Shown piece after piece: positions 45,069 through 53,622 of a stretch of 64,000 nucleotides of DNA (position 1 is its first letter; the number at the start of each line of letters is the position of its first letter). The position numbers were made by a program, and so were the translations under genes. This stretch comes from UMGS1601 sp964617585. GTDB lineage: Bacteria > Bacillota > Clostridia > Oscillospirales > Ruminococcaceae. The notes under the pieces are model-generated. The model was not told the DNA's origin and made no database searches. It worked only from the letters and a program-made list of their open reading frames with translations. The stretch covers positions 52,704 through 116,703 of the forward strand of contig CAZTXS010000002.1 in assembly GCA_964617585.1 (NCBI GenBank), written 5' to 3'.

Positions 45069-45929
45069 ATGAACGAATTAAAGGGACTTATCGACTGTCA
45101 CACTCACACTCGCTTTTCTCCCGATTCAAAAGCAGATCCCATAAAAATGGTTGAAAGAGCTATTGAACTCGGACTTACGGCTTATGCGATAACAGATCAT
45201 TGCGAATGTAACCGCTGGTACGGTATAGAACATTATAACGCAAAGCCTAACGAGCATGACACATATAACTTCGGCGAAGGCTTTAATGAATCGCTTGATA
45301 ATATCACGAGTTTAAAAAATACATACGGAGATAAGATAAATCTCATATGCGGAATCGAGTTGGGACAAGCAACGCACGATTATGAAATTGCCGACATGGC
45401 TGCCGCAGACGAACGTCTTGATTTTATTATAGGTTCAATGCATGAGCTTCCGAAACGCCCCGACTTTTGTTTTATTAATTATAACAATTATACCACAGTT
45501 GAAATTTATAAGCTATTAGAAGATTATTTCAAAGAGCTTTTTAAACTGTGTAAATGGGCGAACTTTGACGTTTTAGGTCACATGACCTATACGCTCAGAT
45601 ACATTGAGGGCGAATACGGCATTAAAATTGACCTCTCCCGATATGACGATATAATAATGGAATGCTTTAAATCTATCGTTCAAAACTCCAAAGGAATTGA
45701 AATCAACACCTCAGGACTTCGGCAGAAATACTCAAAGCCTTTCCCTGAATATAAGTACATAAAGCTTTATCGAGAGATTGGCGGCGAAATTATCTCTTTA
45801 GGGTCTGACGCACACGCAGTTTCCGACCTCGGCAAAGGCATAAGGGAATGTTCTGAGCTTGCCAAGTCGGCAGGATTTAATTATATTACATACTTTAAAA
45901 AGCATAAACCGGTTTTTGTTAAAATATAA
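45069..45929 (+). CDS. hisJ: PHP-domain histidinol-phosphatase
   Basis: A 286-aa metal-dependent phosphoesterase. DCHTHTRFSPDSKADPIKM and YAITDHCECN are PHP motifs I and II, ICGIELGQATHDYEIAD motif III, and SLGSDAHAVSDLGKGIRE the C-terminal metal site. The insertion pattern matches HisJ, which hydrolyses L-histidinol phosphate in histidine synthesis. No other his gene is near, so another PHP phosphatase role is possible. Confidence 0.82.
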   Translation: MNELKGLIDCHTHTRFSPDSKADPIKMVERAIELGLTAYAITDHCECNRWYGIEHYNAKPNEHDTYNFGEGFNESLDNITSLKNTYGDKINLICGIELGQATHDYEIADMAAADERLDFIIGSMHELPKRPDFCFINYNNYTTVEIYKLLEDYFKELFKLCKWANFDVLGHMTYTLRYIEGEYGIKIDLSRYDDIIMECFKSIVQNSKGIEINTSGLRQKYSKPFPEYKYIKLYREIGGEIISLGSDAHAVSDLGKGIRECSELAKSAGFNYITYFKKHKPVFVKI

Positions 45930-45947
45930 ATAAAATGATAAAGCACA

Positions 45948-45978
45948 AAAATCCCCTGATTAAAAAATCCGGGGATTT
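45948..45978. terminator. Terminator between hisJ and the DUF2798-like gene
   Basis: AAATCCCC and GAT pair with ATC and GGGGATTT, with T-rich sequence on either side. It can serve both convergent genes. Confidence 0.8.
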
Positions 45979-45998
45979 CTTTTATTATTCGGTATTTA

Positions 45999-46574
45999 TT
46001 AAACCGCAATCTGAGCTTCTATCTCTCTGCTCTTTATATCTTTTTTGAATAAAAGCTTAAAAATTGTTCTGACTAGCGGCTGAATGAAAAATAACTGTGT
46101 GAAAAATGCGAACGGAAAGTTAAAGCATACGAGCTTCAGCCAGTTTGCAAGCAATGTAATTACGTTAAATCCTGCATAATACGGATAGTAAAGCAGCGCT
46201 GCTATAAAGCTCATAGCAGGACACATAAGAGCTACTGTTGCACAAATAACAGCGCTTTCAAAAATCATCGGGTGTGTTTCTCTCATGTCAAAAACCCTTC
46301 CGGCCAGTTTGAAAGAACAAGGACTTCCCATGACGACCTCAAGCAGATAAGCGAAACAGAATTCTACTATAACCACAGCCCATATAGGAAGATATGTACC
46401 GAACATATAAACTCCTCCCTGATGATTTATTGCAGAAATAACACCGTCTGTTCCGTTTAAAGCTATCAAGGTGCTTCCGTTTACCACATACAGACTAAAA
46501 AACACATAAGCGTGAACCGTTATCACAACTGTTACAAACGCAAAAACCATTCTTTGAAATTGATTTCTAGGCAT
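45999..46574 (-). CDS. DUF2798-like integral membrane protein
   Basis: A 191-aa protein with four to five transmembrane helices (MVFAFVTVVITVHAYVFFSLY, WAVVIVEFCFAYLLEVVM, AVICATVALMCPAMSFIAALL, CFNFPFAFFTQLFFIQPLVR). The two-helix repeats with an F-x2-PL end resemble DUF2798, whose function is unknown. I use ATG 46574, eight bases after AAAGGAG. It has its own promoter and an unusual structured leader, suggesting regulation by an RNA element. Confidence 0.65.
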   Translation of the reverse strand: MPRNQFQRMVFAFVTVVITVHAYVFFSLYVVNGSTLIALNGTDGVISAINHQGGVYMFGTYLPIWAVVIVEFCFAYLLEVVMGSPCSFKLAGRVFDMRETHPMIFESAVICATVALMCPAMSFIAALLYYPYYAGFNVITLLANWLKLVCFNFPFAFFTQLFFIQPLVRTIFKLLFKKDIKSREIEAQIAV

Positions 46575-46597
46575 ATTTTTTCTCCTTTCTACACAAC

Positions 46598-46685
46598 AAA
46601 AAAACACACATGAACGCTATTAGCATGAAATCCGTTTATTTACGTTCCGTAATCAGATTTACATACCTTTAGGTATCACATGTGT
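46598..46685 (-). promoter_or_regulatory. Multi-helix structured leader with terminator-like end (candidate riboswitch)
   Basis: On the minus strand ACACATG (46685-46679) pairs perfectly with CATGTGT (46612-46606). Inside this outer stem are ATACC-TAAA-GGTAT, an AAATC/GATTT stem containing TTACG-GAA-CGTAA, and GCT-AAT-AGC. The outer stem is followed by G and seven T, then the RBS of the DUF2798-like gene. This is a closed multi-branch fold coupled to a poly-U tract. I cannot match it to a known class. Confidence 0.5.
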
Positions 46686-46733
46686 CGTTTACGTGTTTAT
46701 AATATTGTATGAATATTAAAATATCCGTTTGTT

Positions 46734-46763
46734 ATTTTAACATAAATTCTCGGCTTTTGTCAA
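46734..46763 (-). promoter_or_regulatory. Promoter of the DUF2798-like gene and its leader
   Basis: On the minus strand TTGACA (46763-46758) and TAAAAT (46739-46734) with 18-base spacing, just beyond the argF stop codon. The transcript would start near 46727 and carry the whole structured leader. Confidence 0.6.
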
Positions 46764-46767
46764 GAAT

Positions 46768-47682
46768 TTAATTCTTATCTTTCATACACAAAACCATAAC
46801 GGCCTTTTGTGCGTGAAGCCTGTTTTCAGCTTCCTCGAAAATCTCGTCAGCGTGTTCTTCAAATACCTTTTCAGTGATTTCCTCGCCCCTGTGAGCAGGC
46901 AGACAATGCTGCACCATAGCGTCAGGCTTTGCCTGAGCCATAATCTCATCATTTATCTGATAACCGTTAAAGGCAATTTTTCTCTTTTCCGTTTCAGCTT
47001 CCTCACCCATAGAAGTCCAAACATCGGTGAACAAAACGTCGCAGTCCTTTGCAGCTTCAATAGGTTTATCGGTCATAAAAAACTTATCGCCGAAATCCTC
47101 TGCAAATTTTAAAACCTCGTCATCAGGCTGATAGTCGTTCGGGCAGGCGACAGAAACGCTCATTCCTACCTTTAAACATCCTACAATAAGCGAGTTCGCC
47201 ATGTTGTTCCCGTCGCCTATATAGCACATTTTTAGTCCCTCAAGACGTCCTTTAAACTCTCTTATAGTCATCAGGTCGGCAAGTATCTGACAAGGGTGAC
47301 AGAAGTCGGTAAGTCCGTTTATAACAGGTATCGAACCGAACTTTGCCAAGTCCTCAACCTCTTTCTGTTCAAAAGTCCTTATCATTATTCCGTCAATATA
47401 ACGTGACAAAACTCTCGCCGTATCCTGAACAGGTTCTCCCCTGCCTATCTGCAAATCGCTTGCCGACAGAAAAAGAGGATTTCCACCAAGCTGATACATT
47501 CCCGTTTCAAAAGAAACACGGGTACGGGTCGATGATTTCTGAAAAATCATACCCAAGGTTTTTCCCTTTAACAGATGATGCTCTATTCCGTTTTTGTTTT
47601 CATACTTGAGCTGGTCTGCAAGATTCAGAATATCGGTAATTTCCTGCTTTGACAAGTCAAGCATTTTAAGTAAGTGTTCCAT
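46768..47682 (-). CDS. argF: Ornithine carbamoyltransferase
   Basis: A 304-aa enzyme making citrulline from ornithine and carbamoyl phosphate. SSTRTRVSFETGMYQLGG is the carbamoyl-phosphate loop, HPCQILADLMTI the second signature, and MVQHCLPAHRGEEITEKVFE the ornithine-binding C-terminal block. It is the last gene of the argJ-argB-argD-argF run, 11 bp after argD. Confidence 0.94.
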   Translation of the reverse strand: MEHLLKMLDLSKQEITDILNLADQLKYENKNGIEHHLLKGKTLGMIFQKSSTRTRVSFETGMYQLGGNPLFLSASDLQIGRGEPVQDTARVLSRYIDGIMIRTFEQKEVEDLAKFGSIPVINGLTDFCHPCQILADLMTIREFKGRLEGLKMCYIGDGNNMANSLIVGCLKVGMSVSVACPNDYQPDDEVLKFAEDFGDKFFMTDKPIEAAKDCDVLFTDVWTSMGEEAETEKRKIAFNGYQINDEIMAQAKPDAMVQHCLPAHRGEEITEKVFEEHADEIFEEAENRLHAQKAVMVLCMKDKN

Positions 47683-47693
47683 AATCTTCTCCT

Positions 47694-48869
47694 TTATTTG
47701 TCTAAAATATTTTTAAGGATGCTAAGTCCTTTATCTATTTCTTCTTTTGTTATATTAAGCGGCGGCAGAAGCCTTAGCTTTTCCTTAGCGGTAAGAACCA
47801 AGAGCCCGTTATCAAGACATTCTCTGCAAACATCTGCCGCTTGCTTTGTTTTAAGCCTTATACCAAGCATAAGCCCCAAACCGTCAACGCCTTCTACCTC
47901 TTTAATCTCACAAAGCTTACTTTTTAGATAGTCGCCTTTATCAGAAACCTCGTTTAAAAAACCGTCTGACAGAACTCTGTTTAAAACTACGTTTCCTCCG
48001 GCGCAGCTTATCGGATTACCCCCGAAGGTCGAGCCGTGCATACCCTTTGTTAAAACGTCGCAGCATTTTTTATTCGCCATACAAACTCCTATAGGTATCC
48101 CTCCGGCAAGCCCCTTAGCCAAAGTAACTATGTCAGGCTTTATTCCGAAATGCTCGCAGGCCAAAAACTTTCCTGTCCGCCCTACTCCCGTCTGAACCTC
48201 GTCACAGATCGTCAGAATATCACGCTTTTCGCACTCGTTCATAATTGCGTCCGCAAAATTCTTTTCAAGCGGAATAACTCCGCCCTCTCCCTGAACACAT
48301 TCAAACATAACAGCGCAAATTGTGTCTTTATTGTCCTCAAGGGTTTTTATAAGAGCCTCTGTATCGTTTGCAGGAATATTTATAAACCCGTCGACGAACG
48401 GAAAGAAATAGTTATGAAAATCCTCCTGACCTGTTGCCGAAAGCGTGCATAGAGTTCTTCCGTGAAAGCTGTTTACCAGCGTAATTATATTGTACCTATC
48501 CTTACCGTATTTGTCAAAGCTGTATTTTCTGGCAAGCTTTATTGCGCACTCGTTAGCTTCCGCACCTGAATTTCCGAAAAAGATTTTTGAATATCCCGAA
48601 GCCGTTGTCAGCCTTTCTGCAAAATCGGCAGAAACCTTTGTATAATAATAATTCGAGGTATGCTGTATTGAATGTGCCTGAGCAGATACAGCGTCCGCCC
48701 ATTCGCTGTCGCAGAATCCAAGGCTGTTTGTTCCTATTCCCGAACCGAAATCTATATACTCTTTTCCGTTTTCGTCTAAAGCAGTGCGGTTTTTGCCGCT
48801 TTCTAAAACAACGTCAAATCGCCCGTATGTAGGCATAACGTGTTCATTAAATTTCTCTATTGTGCTCAT
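47694..48869 (-). CDS. argD: Acetylornithine aminotransferase
   Basis: PLP-dependent class III aminotransferase (391 aa) converting N-acetylglutamate semialdehyde to N-acetylornithine. FFGNSGAEANECAIKLARKY, SFHGRTLCTLSATGQ, ICDEVQTGVGRTGKFLAC and LAKGLAGGIPIGV (with the PLP lysine) are visible. I use ATG 48869, five bases after GAAAGGAC; an earlier ATG at 48884 overlaps the argB stop codon region. Confidence 0.94.
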   Translation of the reverse strand: MSTIEKFNEHVMPTYGRFDVVLESGKNRTALDENGKEYIDFGSGIGTNSLGFCDSEWADAVSAQAHSIQHTSNYYYTKVSADFAERLTTASGYSKIFFGNSGAEANECAIKLARKYSFDKYGKDRYNIITLVNSFHGRTLCTLSATGQEDFHNYFFPFVDGFINIPANDTEALIKTLEDNKDTICAVMFECVQGEGGVIPLEKNFADAIMNECEKRDILTICDEVQTGVGRTGKFLACEHFGIKPDIVTLAKGLAGGIPIGVCMANKKCCDVLTKGMHGSTFGGNPISCAGGNVVLNRVLSDGFLNEVSDKGDYLKSKLCEIKEVEGVDGLGLMLGIRLKTKQAADVCRECLDNGLLVLTAKEKLRLLPPLNITKEEIDKGLSILKNILDK

Positions 48870-48883
48870 TTTCTGTCCTTTCA

Positions 48884-49744
48884 TTACATAAACTGCGTGC
48901 CGACTCCCTCATTTGAGAGAAGCTCAATCAAAATGGAATGAGGAACTCTGCCGTCGATTATTGAAGTCTTTTTAACTCCTCGCCTTACCGCTTCAACGCA
49001 GCAGTCTATTTTAGGAATCATTCCGCCGCTGATAATTCCCATTTTTTTGAGATAAGGAACCTCCGAAACGTTCACCTGAGGTATCAGCGTGCTTTCATCG
49101 TTTTTGTCCTCCAAAAGTCCTGCTATATCGGTCATCAAAATAAGCTTTTCAGCCCTCAGGCAGCTTGCAATCCTTGCTGCCGCCGTATCTGCGTTGATGT
49201 TATAGGTTTCGCCGCTTTCACTTGTCGCAACAGTCGAAATAACAGGAATTAATCCGCTGTTAAGAGCGTCTATTATAGGCTTGGTGGAAACGCTTTTTAT
49301 CTGACCTACAAAGCCTAAATCGTATTCTCCTTCAAGCTTTTCAGCAACTATCATTTCGCCGTCAATACCGCACATTCCCAAAGCTTTTCCGCCGTGAGTC
49401 TGAATGTTCTGCACAAGCTGCTTGTTAAGCTTGCCTGCTAAAACCATCTGAACTACCTCCATAGTTTCAGCGTCGGTATAACGCAGCCCGTTTACAAACT
49501 TTGATTCTATTCCGATACGGTCTAGCATTGAATTAATTTCAGGTCCTCCACCGTGAACTACTACCACCTTTATTCCGACCGCTCCGAGCAGAACAATATC
49601 GCTCATAACCGCTTCTTTGAGTATCTCGTTTGTCATTGCGTTTCCGCCGTATTTTACAACCACTATTTTTTCATTATACATCTGTATATGCGGAAGTGCG
49701 TCCATTAGCACTTTCGTTCGAGTATAATTTGTAATTTCATCCAT
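48884..49744 (-). CDS. argB: Acetylglutamate kinase
   Basis: Amino-acid kinase of 286 aa, the usual regulated step of arginine synthesis. VVKYGGNAMTNEILKEAVM, VVVHGGGPEINSMLDRIGIE, and GMIPKIDCCVEAVRRGVKK are typical. The N-terminal helix ALPHIQMYNEKIVVV is of the type linked to arginine-sensitive, hexameric kinases. It lies 24 bp after argJ. Confidence 0.94.
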   Translation of the reverse strand: MDEITNYTRTKVLMDALPHIQMYNEKIVVVKYGGNAMTNEILKEAVMSDIVLLGAVGIKVVVVHGGGPEINSMLDRIGIESKFVNGLRYTDAETMEVVQMVLAGKLNKQLVQNIQTHGGKALGMCGIDGEMIVAEKLEGEYDLGFVGQIKSVSTKPIIDALNSGLIPVISTVATSESGETYNINADTAAARIASCLRAEKLILMTDIAGLLEDKNDESTLIPQVNVSEVPYLKKMGIISGGMIPKIDCCVEAVRRGVKKTSIIDGRVPHSILIELLSNEGVGTQFM

Positions 49745-49768
49745 AATATTTTCTCCTAAACCTATATT

Positions 49769-51007
49769 TTAACTTCTGTAATCTCCGTTTATCTTGACAT
49801 AATCATATGTCAAATCGCAACCCCATGCCGTGCATGACGCTTTTCCGCCGCCGATTGAAATATCAATAATTATCTCGTCTTCAAGCAAAATCTCCTTTGC
49901 TTTTTCTTCTGAAAACTCAACTCCCGCTCCGTTTTCGCAAACATGAATTTCTCCTTTTAAAGAGCTGAGCGTAACGGACACCTTATTTATATCAAAATCT
50001 GCGTCCGCATATCCTACTGCGCAAAGGATTCTTCCCCAGTTTGCGTCTGCTCCGAACATAGCGCACTTAAACAGCGGCGAGCATATTACGCTTTTTGCAA
50101 CGCACCTTGCCGTTTCAAAATCCTCAGCGCCCGTCACATTACATTCTAAAAGCTTTGAAGCGCCCTCGCCGTCAGCGGCTAACATTCTTGTCATATTCAT
50201 CATAACAGCGTAAAGAGCTTTTTTAAACACATCAAAATCCGCTCCCTCGCCTGTTATCTCGTCATTTCCCGCAAGTCCGTTCGCCATAACGGATACCATA
50301 TCGTTTGTTGATGTATCTCCGTCAACCGACAGACAATTATATGTCGTTTCCACAACCTCGCTCAGTGCCTTTTTAAGCATAGAAACTGATATACTGACGT
50401 CTGTTGTAATGAAATTAAGCGTTGTAGCCATGTTAGGGTGAATCATTCCGCTTCCCTTTGCCATTCCGCCAAGAATACATACCTTTCCGTCGATTTCAAA
50501 CTCTACGGCGACCTGTTTATCTACAGTATCGGTTGTCATAATAGCGTTTGCCGCCTTGTCGTTTCCGTCATATGAAAGTCCGTCTGCGAGAGGTTTAATA
50601 GCCCCCTCAATCGGCTCAATCGGCAAGACCTGTCCTATAACTCCTGTCGAAGCAACTATTACTTCATTGGGCGCAATACCAAGAGTACCTGCCGCCAGCT
50701 CGCACATTCTCATTGCCTTTCCCTCGCCGTCTGCGTTGCAGGTGTTGGCATTTTTGGAGTTCACAATCACAGCTCTTGACTTACCGCCCGTTGCCGAAAG
50801 GTTTTTCTTGGTTACAATAATCGGCGCACCCTTTACTTTATTCTGCGTGTAAACGCAGGCTGTATTGCAAAGCGTATCGGAGAGAATAAGTCCCAGATCG
50901 TTTTTGTTTTTGTCAGCATTAAGACCGCAGTTTATACCATTCGCTTTAAAACCCTTTGCGGCGCAAACTCCGCCCTTAATAAATTTATCATTGCCTTTTA
51001 GTTTCAT
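49769..51007 (-). CDS. argJ: Bifunctional ornithine acetyltransferase / N-acetylglutamate synthase
   Basis: A 412-aa self-cleaving enzyme that recycles the acetyl group from acetylornithine to glutamate. AKGSGMIHPNMATTLNFITT holds the autoproteolysis site; cleavage before the first Thr gives alpha and beta chains. VNSKNANTCNADGEGKAM and FGADANWGRILCAVGYA are further signatures. Its presence makes a separate argA unnecessary. It starts 12 bp after the methyltransferase gene. Confidence 0.94.
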   Translation of the reverse strand: MKLKGNDKFIKGGVCAAKGFKANGINCGLNADKNKNDLGLILSDTLCNTACVYTQNKVKGAPIIVTKKNLSATGGKSRAVIVNSKNANTCNADGEGKAMRMCELAAGTLGIAPNEVIVASTGVIGQVLPIEPIEGAIKPLADGLSYDGNDKAANAIMTTDTVDKQVAVEFEIDGKVCILGGMAKGSGMIHPNMATTLNFITTDVSISVSMLKKALSEVVETTYNCLSVDGDTSTNDMVSVMANGLAGNDEITGEGADFDVFKKALYAVMMNMTRMLAADGEGASKLLECNVTGAEDFETARCVAKSVICSPLFKCAMFGADANWGRILCAVGYADADFDINKVSVTLSSLKGEIHVCENGAGVEFSEEKAKEILLEDEIIIDISIGGGKASCTAWGCDLTYDYVKINGDYRS

Positions 51008-51019
51008 GTTATTGTCCTT

Positions 51020-51805
51020 TCAACTAATATTTTTGAATTTCATTATTACAACTTCATGTTTGATATTAAACTTTTTTCCGAAATCATTTTCAATCATTTC
51101 CAAATGCCTTTTGCTGAAAGCTTCAACCTCTTTAGACGAAAGCGATGCGCCGACACCTCGGCTTGCTTTCATACGTCCGTTCCAACTTTCGCTCGTAAAC
51201 GGAATATCCGCATCAAAAGCATGAAAGGTAGTCATTCTGAAATTTCCCTCTGTCCATTTCGGAACTGTAACCTCAGTTCTGTGGTCATAACCGTTCCAGC
51301 TTGGATTAAATTCATGAACCATATCAAATGACTTTTTTACAATTTCATTCTCGTCAGGAAGCCACGACATAAAAGCAATAATTAACTCTCCGCCCGGCTT
51401 TAAAACTCTTTTTATTTCCGGAATGACTTTAGTCTTATCAAGATAATTCCAGCATTGAACGGCAATAACAATATCAAAGCTGTTATCAGCAAAGTCTAGC
51501 TTCTCTGCGCTGCAAACCTTATACGCTATATTCATATTGCTTGCCTTTGATAATTCTTTTGCCTTTTCAATCTGACCGTCTGCTATGTCGATACCGCAAA
51601 AGTCTCCGCCATAAGAATACATATTTCTGGGAACAACTCCTGTTCCCGTTCCTATATCAAGAATCTTCTGTCCTTTTTTGCCGACGCCAAAGCAGTTGAG
51701 CGTCTGATACATTTCTTTAGGATAAATATCTCGGTATTTTGCGTAATCGGAGGACGCCATGCTCCAATCGAAGCTGTTTCCGCTGTCAATGCCTTTTAGT
51801 TTCAT
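51020..51805 (-). CDS. SAM-dependent class I methyltransferase
   Basis: A 261-aa protein with the SAM-binding motif I KILDIGTGTGVVPRNMYSYG, motif II around CSAEKLDFADNSFDIVIAVQ and motif III VLKPGGELIIAFMSW. This is the UbiE/methyltransferase-11 type; the substrate is unknown. It sits between argJ and a histidine-phosphatase gene, within the arginine run and on the same strand, with 12 and 20 bp gaps, so it may be co-expressed by position. Confidence 0.78.
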   Translation of the reverse strand: MKLKGIDSGNSFDWSMASSDYAKYRDIYPKEMYQTLNCFGVGKKGQKILDIGTGTGVVPRNMYSYGGDFCGIDIADGQIEKAKELSKASNMNIAYKVCSAEKLDFADNSFDIVIAVQCWNYLDKTKVIPEIKRVLKPGGELIIAFMSWLPDENEIVKKSFDMVHEFNPSWNGYDHRTEVTVPKWTEGNFRMTTFHAFDADIPFTSESWNGRMKASRGVGASLSSKEVEAFSKRHLEMIENDFGKKFNIKHEVVIMKFKNIS

Positions 51806-51825
51806 ATAATAATCACCGCTTTAAA

Positions 51826-52407
51826 TTATCGCTTAAATTCTTTTCGTATAACAAGCTCGACCTGTGCGCCGATAATCTCTTCTCCCTCAAAATCAAGCCG
51901 TATCACAAACGGCATAAAATCTATTATTTTCATAAAGCATTCAAAATCATACTGAGGATAATAAAAATTGAGTATTGTGCTGAGTGCTGTTCCGTGAGTT
52001 GCTATAACTATGTTTTCATCTTTATGAGATGACAAAACCTTTCTCAAGGCTCTGATATTTCTTGACTGAACCTCGTTTAAGCTCTCGCCGTCTTGAATAT
52101 GATAATTAAAATCCTCCCATTGTTTTTCTATGTATTTGAGGAAATTTTCACCGTGCCATCTGCCTGCGTTTCTCTCTCGGAAATCATCGTCCGTTTGAAT
52201 TTCTTTCCCAAGTTTTTTTGCAAGATCACCTATCGTATCTATGCTTCGCTTATAAGGGCTTGACATTAGAAAATCAATGTTCTTATCTTTTAGTATTCTT
52301 GTTACCTCAAGAGAATCTCTTATTCCCTCTTCAGTGAGCGGACGTGTTCTGTCATCGTGAACGCTCCTGTCAGGCTCTGCATGACGAACAAAATATATTC
52401 TTGTCAT
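51826..52407 (-). CDS. Histidine phosphatase (phosphoglycerate-mutase-like) family protein
   Basis: A 193-aa protein. IYFVRHAEPDRSVHDDRTRP gives the RHG-type motif (here RHA) with the phosphorylated histidine. SSPYKRSIDTIGDLAKK and VIATHGTALSTILNFYY provide the second histidine. The substrate cannot be assigned; the family includes sugar-phosphate and nucleotide phosphatases. AGGAGAG precedes the ATG. Divergent repeat R12 lies upstream. Confidence 0.82.
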   Translation of the reverse strand: MTRIYFVRHAEPDRSVHDDRTRPLTEEGIRDSLEVTRILKDKNIDFLMSSPYKRSIDTIGDLAKKLGKEIQTDDDFRERNAGRWHGENFLKYIEKQWEDFNYHIQDGESLNEVQSRNIRALRKVLSSHKDENIVIATHGTALSTILNFYYPQYDFECFMKIIDFMPFVIRLDFEGEEIIGAQVELVIRKEFKR

Positions 52408-52441
52408 TATTTACTCTCCTAATATGTTAACTTTGAATTAA

Positions 52442-52472
52442 ATTATCCATTGCCCATTGTCAACTGTCAATT
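52442..52472. repeat. Short AT-rich repeat of the TTATCCATTG...GTCAATTAT type
   Basis: Contains ATTATCCATTGCCC, CATTGTCAACTGTCAATTA. Closely related sequences bound the four-helix-bundle pseudogene at 55771-55810 and 56144-56184. Here it abuts copy R12 of the larger repeat family. Confidence 0.5.
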
Positions 52473-52638
52473 ATTCAATAAGGGCTTGCCCCGTCATTCA
52501 ATAAGGGCTTGCCCCGTCATTCAACTATGAACGAGGGCGATAGACCCTTAGGATTTCAGTCAGGGGATTGTATCCCCTGCTGAAAGACGTAAATGGCCGC
52601 CGCCTATAGAGGCGGGGGACATTCGTTCATGTTATAAT
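52473..52638 (+). repeat. Interspersed multi-hairpin repeat, divergent copy R12
   Basis: Starts with a tandem duplication of the 26-bp end unit TTCAATAAGGGCTTGCC plus CCGTCA. The central hairpin is TTTCAG-T-CAGGGGAT against ATCCCCTG-CTGAAA, where most copies have GTTCAGTAGGGGAT against ATCCCCTACTGAAC: two pairs have changed on both arms. The CCGCCTATAGAGGCGG hairpin is intact; the GGTCGGC hairpin is replaced by unrelated sequence. It breaks the arginine gene run between argC and the phosphatase gene. Confidence 0.85.
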
Positions 52639-52665
52639 TCCGCCCTCCGAATTCCGCATTACGAA

Positions 52666-53619
52666 CTATTCAAGCCCTGTTTTTTCGTCAATTCCGAGCA
52701 TGATATTCATGCACTGAACAGCAGCTCCGGAAGCTCCCTTTCCTAAATTGTCAAGCCGTGAACAGAGCAATACCTGCTCGTCATTTCCCAAAACAAATAT
52801 CTGCATATTGTTAGTTCCAGCAAGCGTGTTTGCCGCAAGGAAACCGTCAGGCAAGGTTGTTTCACCGCCCATTTCTAAAACTTTCACAAAATGCTCGCCC
52901 TCATAATGATTTTTAAATACATTATATATGTCCGCCATAGTCGGCTTGTTAGGCAAAGTGCGTGTGTGAAGCGGAACGCTCACTACCATTCCTGCAAAAT
53001 AATCATCTACTATAGGATTGAACATCGGAGGAAAGTCCAGTCCGCAGACTTTTTGCATTTCAGGCAGATGCTTATGGTGCTGTGAAAGCGCATACTGACG
53101 AGGAGAATAGCACTCCAAAGGCTTATTATCGCTCTCTAAAACTGCAATCATTTTCTTTCCGCCGCCCGAATACCCTGAAACCGCATGGCAGGTTACGGGA
53201 TAATCCTTTGGCATTAACCCTGATTCAACCAGCGGATAAACAAGGGAAATAAATCCGCTTGCATAACAACCCGGAACAGCGATTCTGCTTCCGTTTTTAA
53301 TATTCTCACGATGGATTTCCGATAGTTCAGGAAAGCCGTATGCCCAGTTCGGATTTGTCCTGTGAGCGGTAGATGCGTCTATTATTTTTGTGTGATTATT
53401 GTCTTTGTCAATCAGCGAAACCGCTTCTCTTGCCGCCGCATCGGGCAGACATAGGAAAGTAATGTCGGACGAATTAATAAGTCTTGCTCTCTCGCCTGCG
53501 TCCTTTCGCTTATTCTCGTCTATGAGCAAAATCTCCAAGTCGTCACGGTTTTTAAAACGCTCGAAAATTTTAAGACCTGTTGTACCTTCTTTTCCGTCAA
53601 TAAAAATTTTAGTTTTCAT
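52666..53619 (-). CDS. argC: N-acetyl-gamma-glutamyl-phosphate reductase (short type)
   Basis: NADPH-dependent reductase of 317 aa forming N-acetylglutamate semialdehyde. IFIDGKEGTTGLKIFERF at the start and the catalytic cysteine in IAVPGCYASGFISLVYPL are visible, with HHKHLPEMQKVCGL later. The short length and the KEGTTG start are features of the second ArgC type rather than the classic 345-aa form. It begins 3 bp after the argH stop. Confidence 0.92.
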   Translation of the reverse strand: MKTKIFIDGKEGTTGLKIFERFKNRDDLEILLIDENKRKDAGERARLINSSDITFLCLPDAAAREAVSLIDKDNNHTKIIDASTAHRTNPNWAYGFPELSEIHRENIKNGSRIAVPGCYASGFISLVYPLVESGLMPKDYPVTCHAVSGYSGGGKKMIAVLESDNKPLECYSPRQYALSQHHKHLPEMQKVCGLDFPPMFNPIVDDYFAGMVVSVPLHTRTLPNKPTMADIYNVFKNHYEGEHFVKVLEMGGETTLPDGFLAANTLAGTNNMQIFVLGNDEQVLLCSRLDNLGKGASGAAVQCMNIMLGIDEKTGLE

Positions 53620-53622
53620 ATT

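Noticed and set aside
51020..51805. Methyltransferase as an arginine-pathway enzyme
   Set aside because: It lies in the arg run, but its sequence is a generic class I methyltransferase and no arginine step needs SAM.
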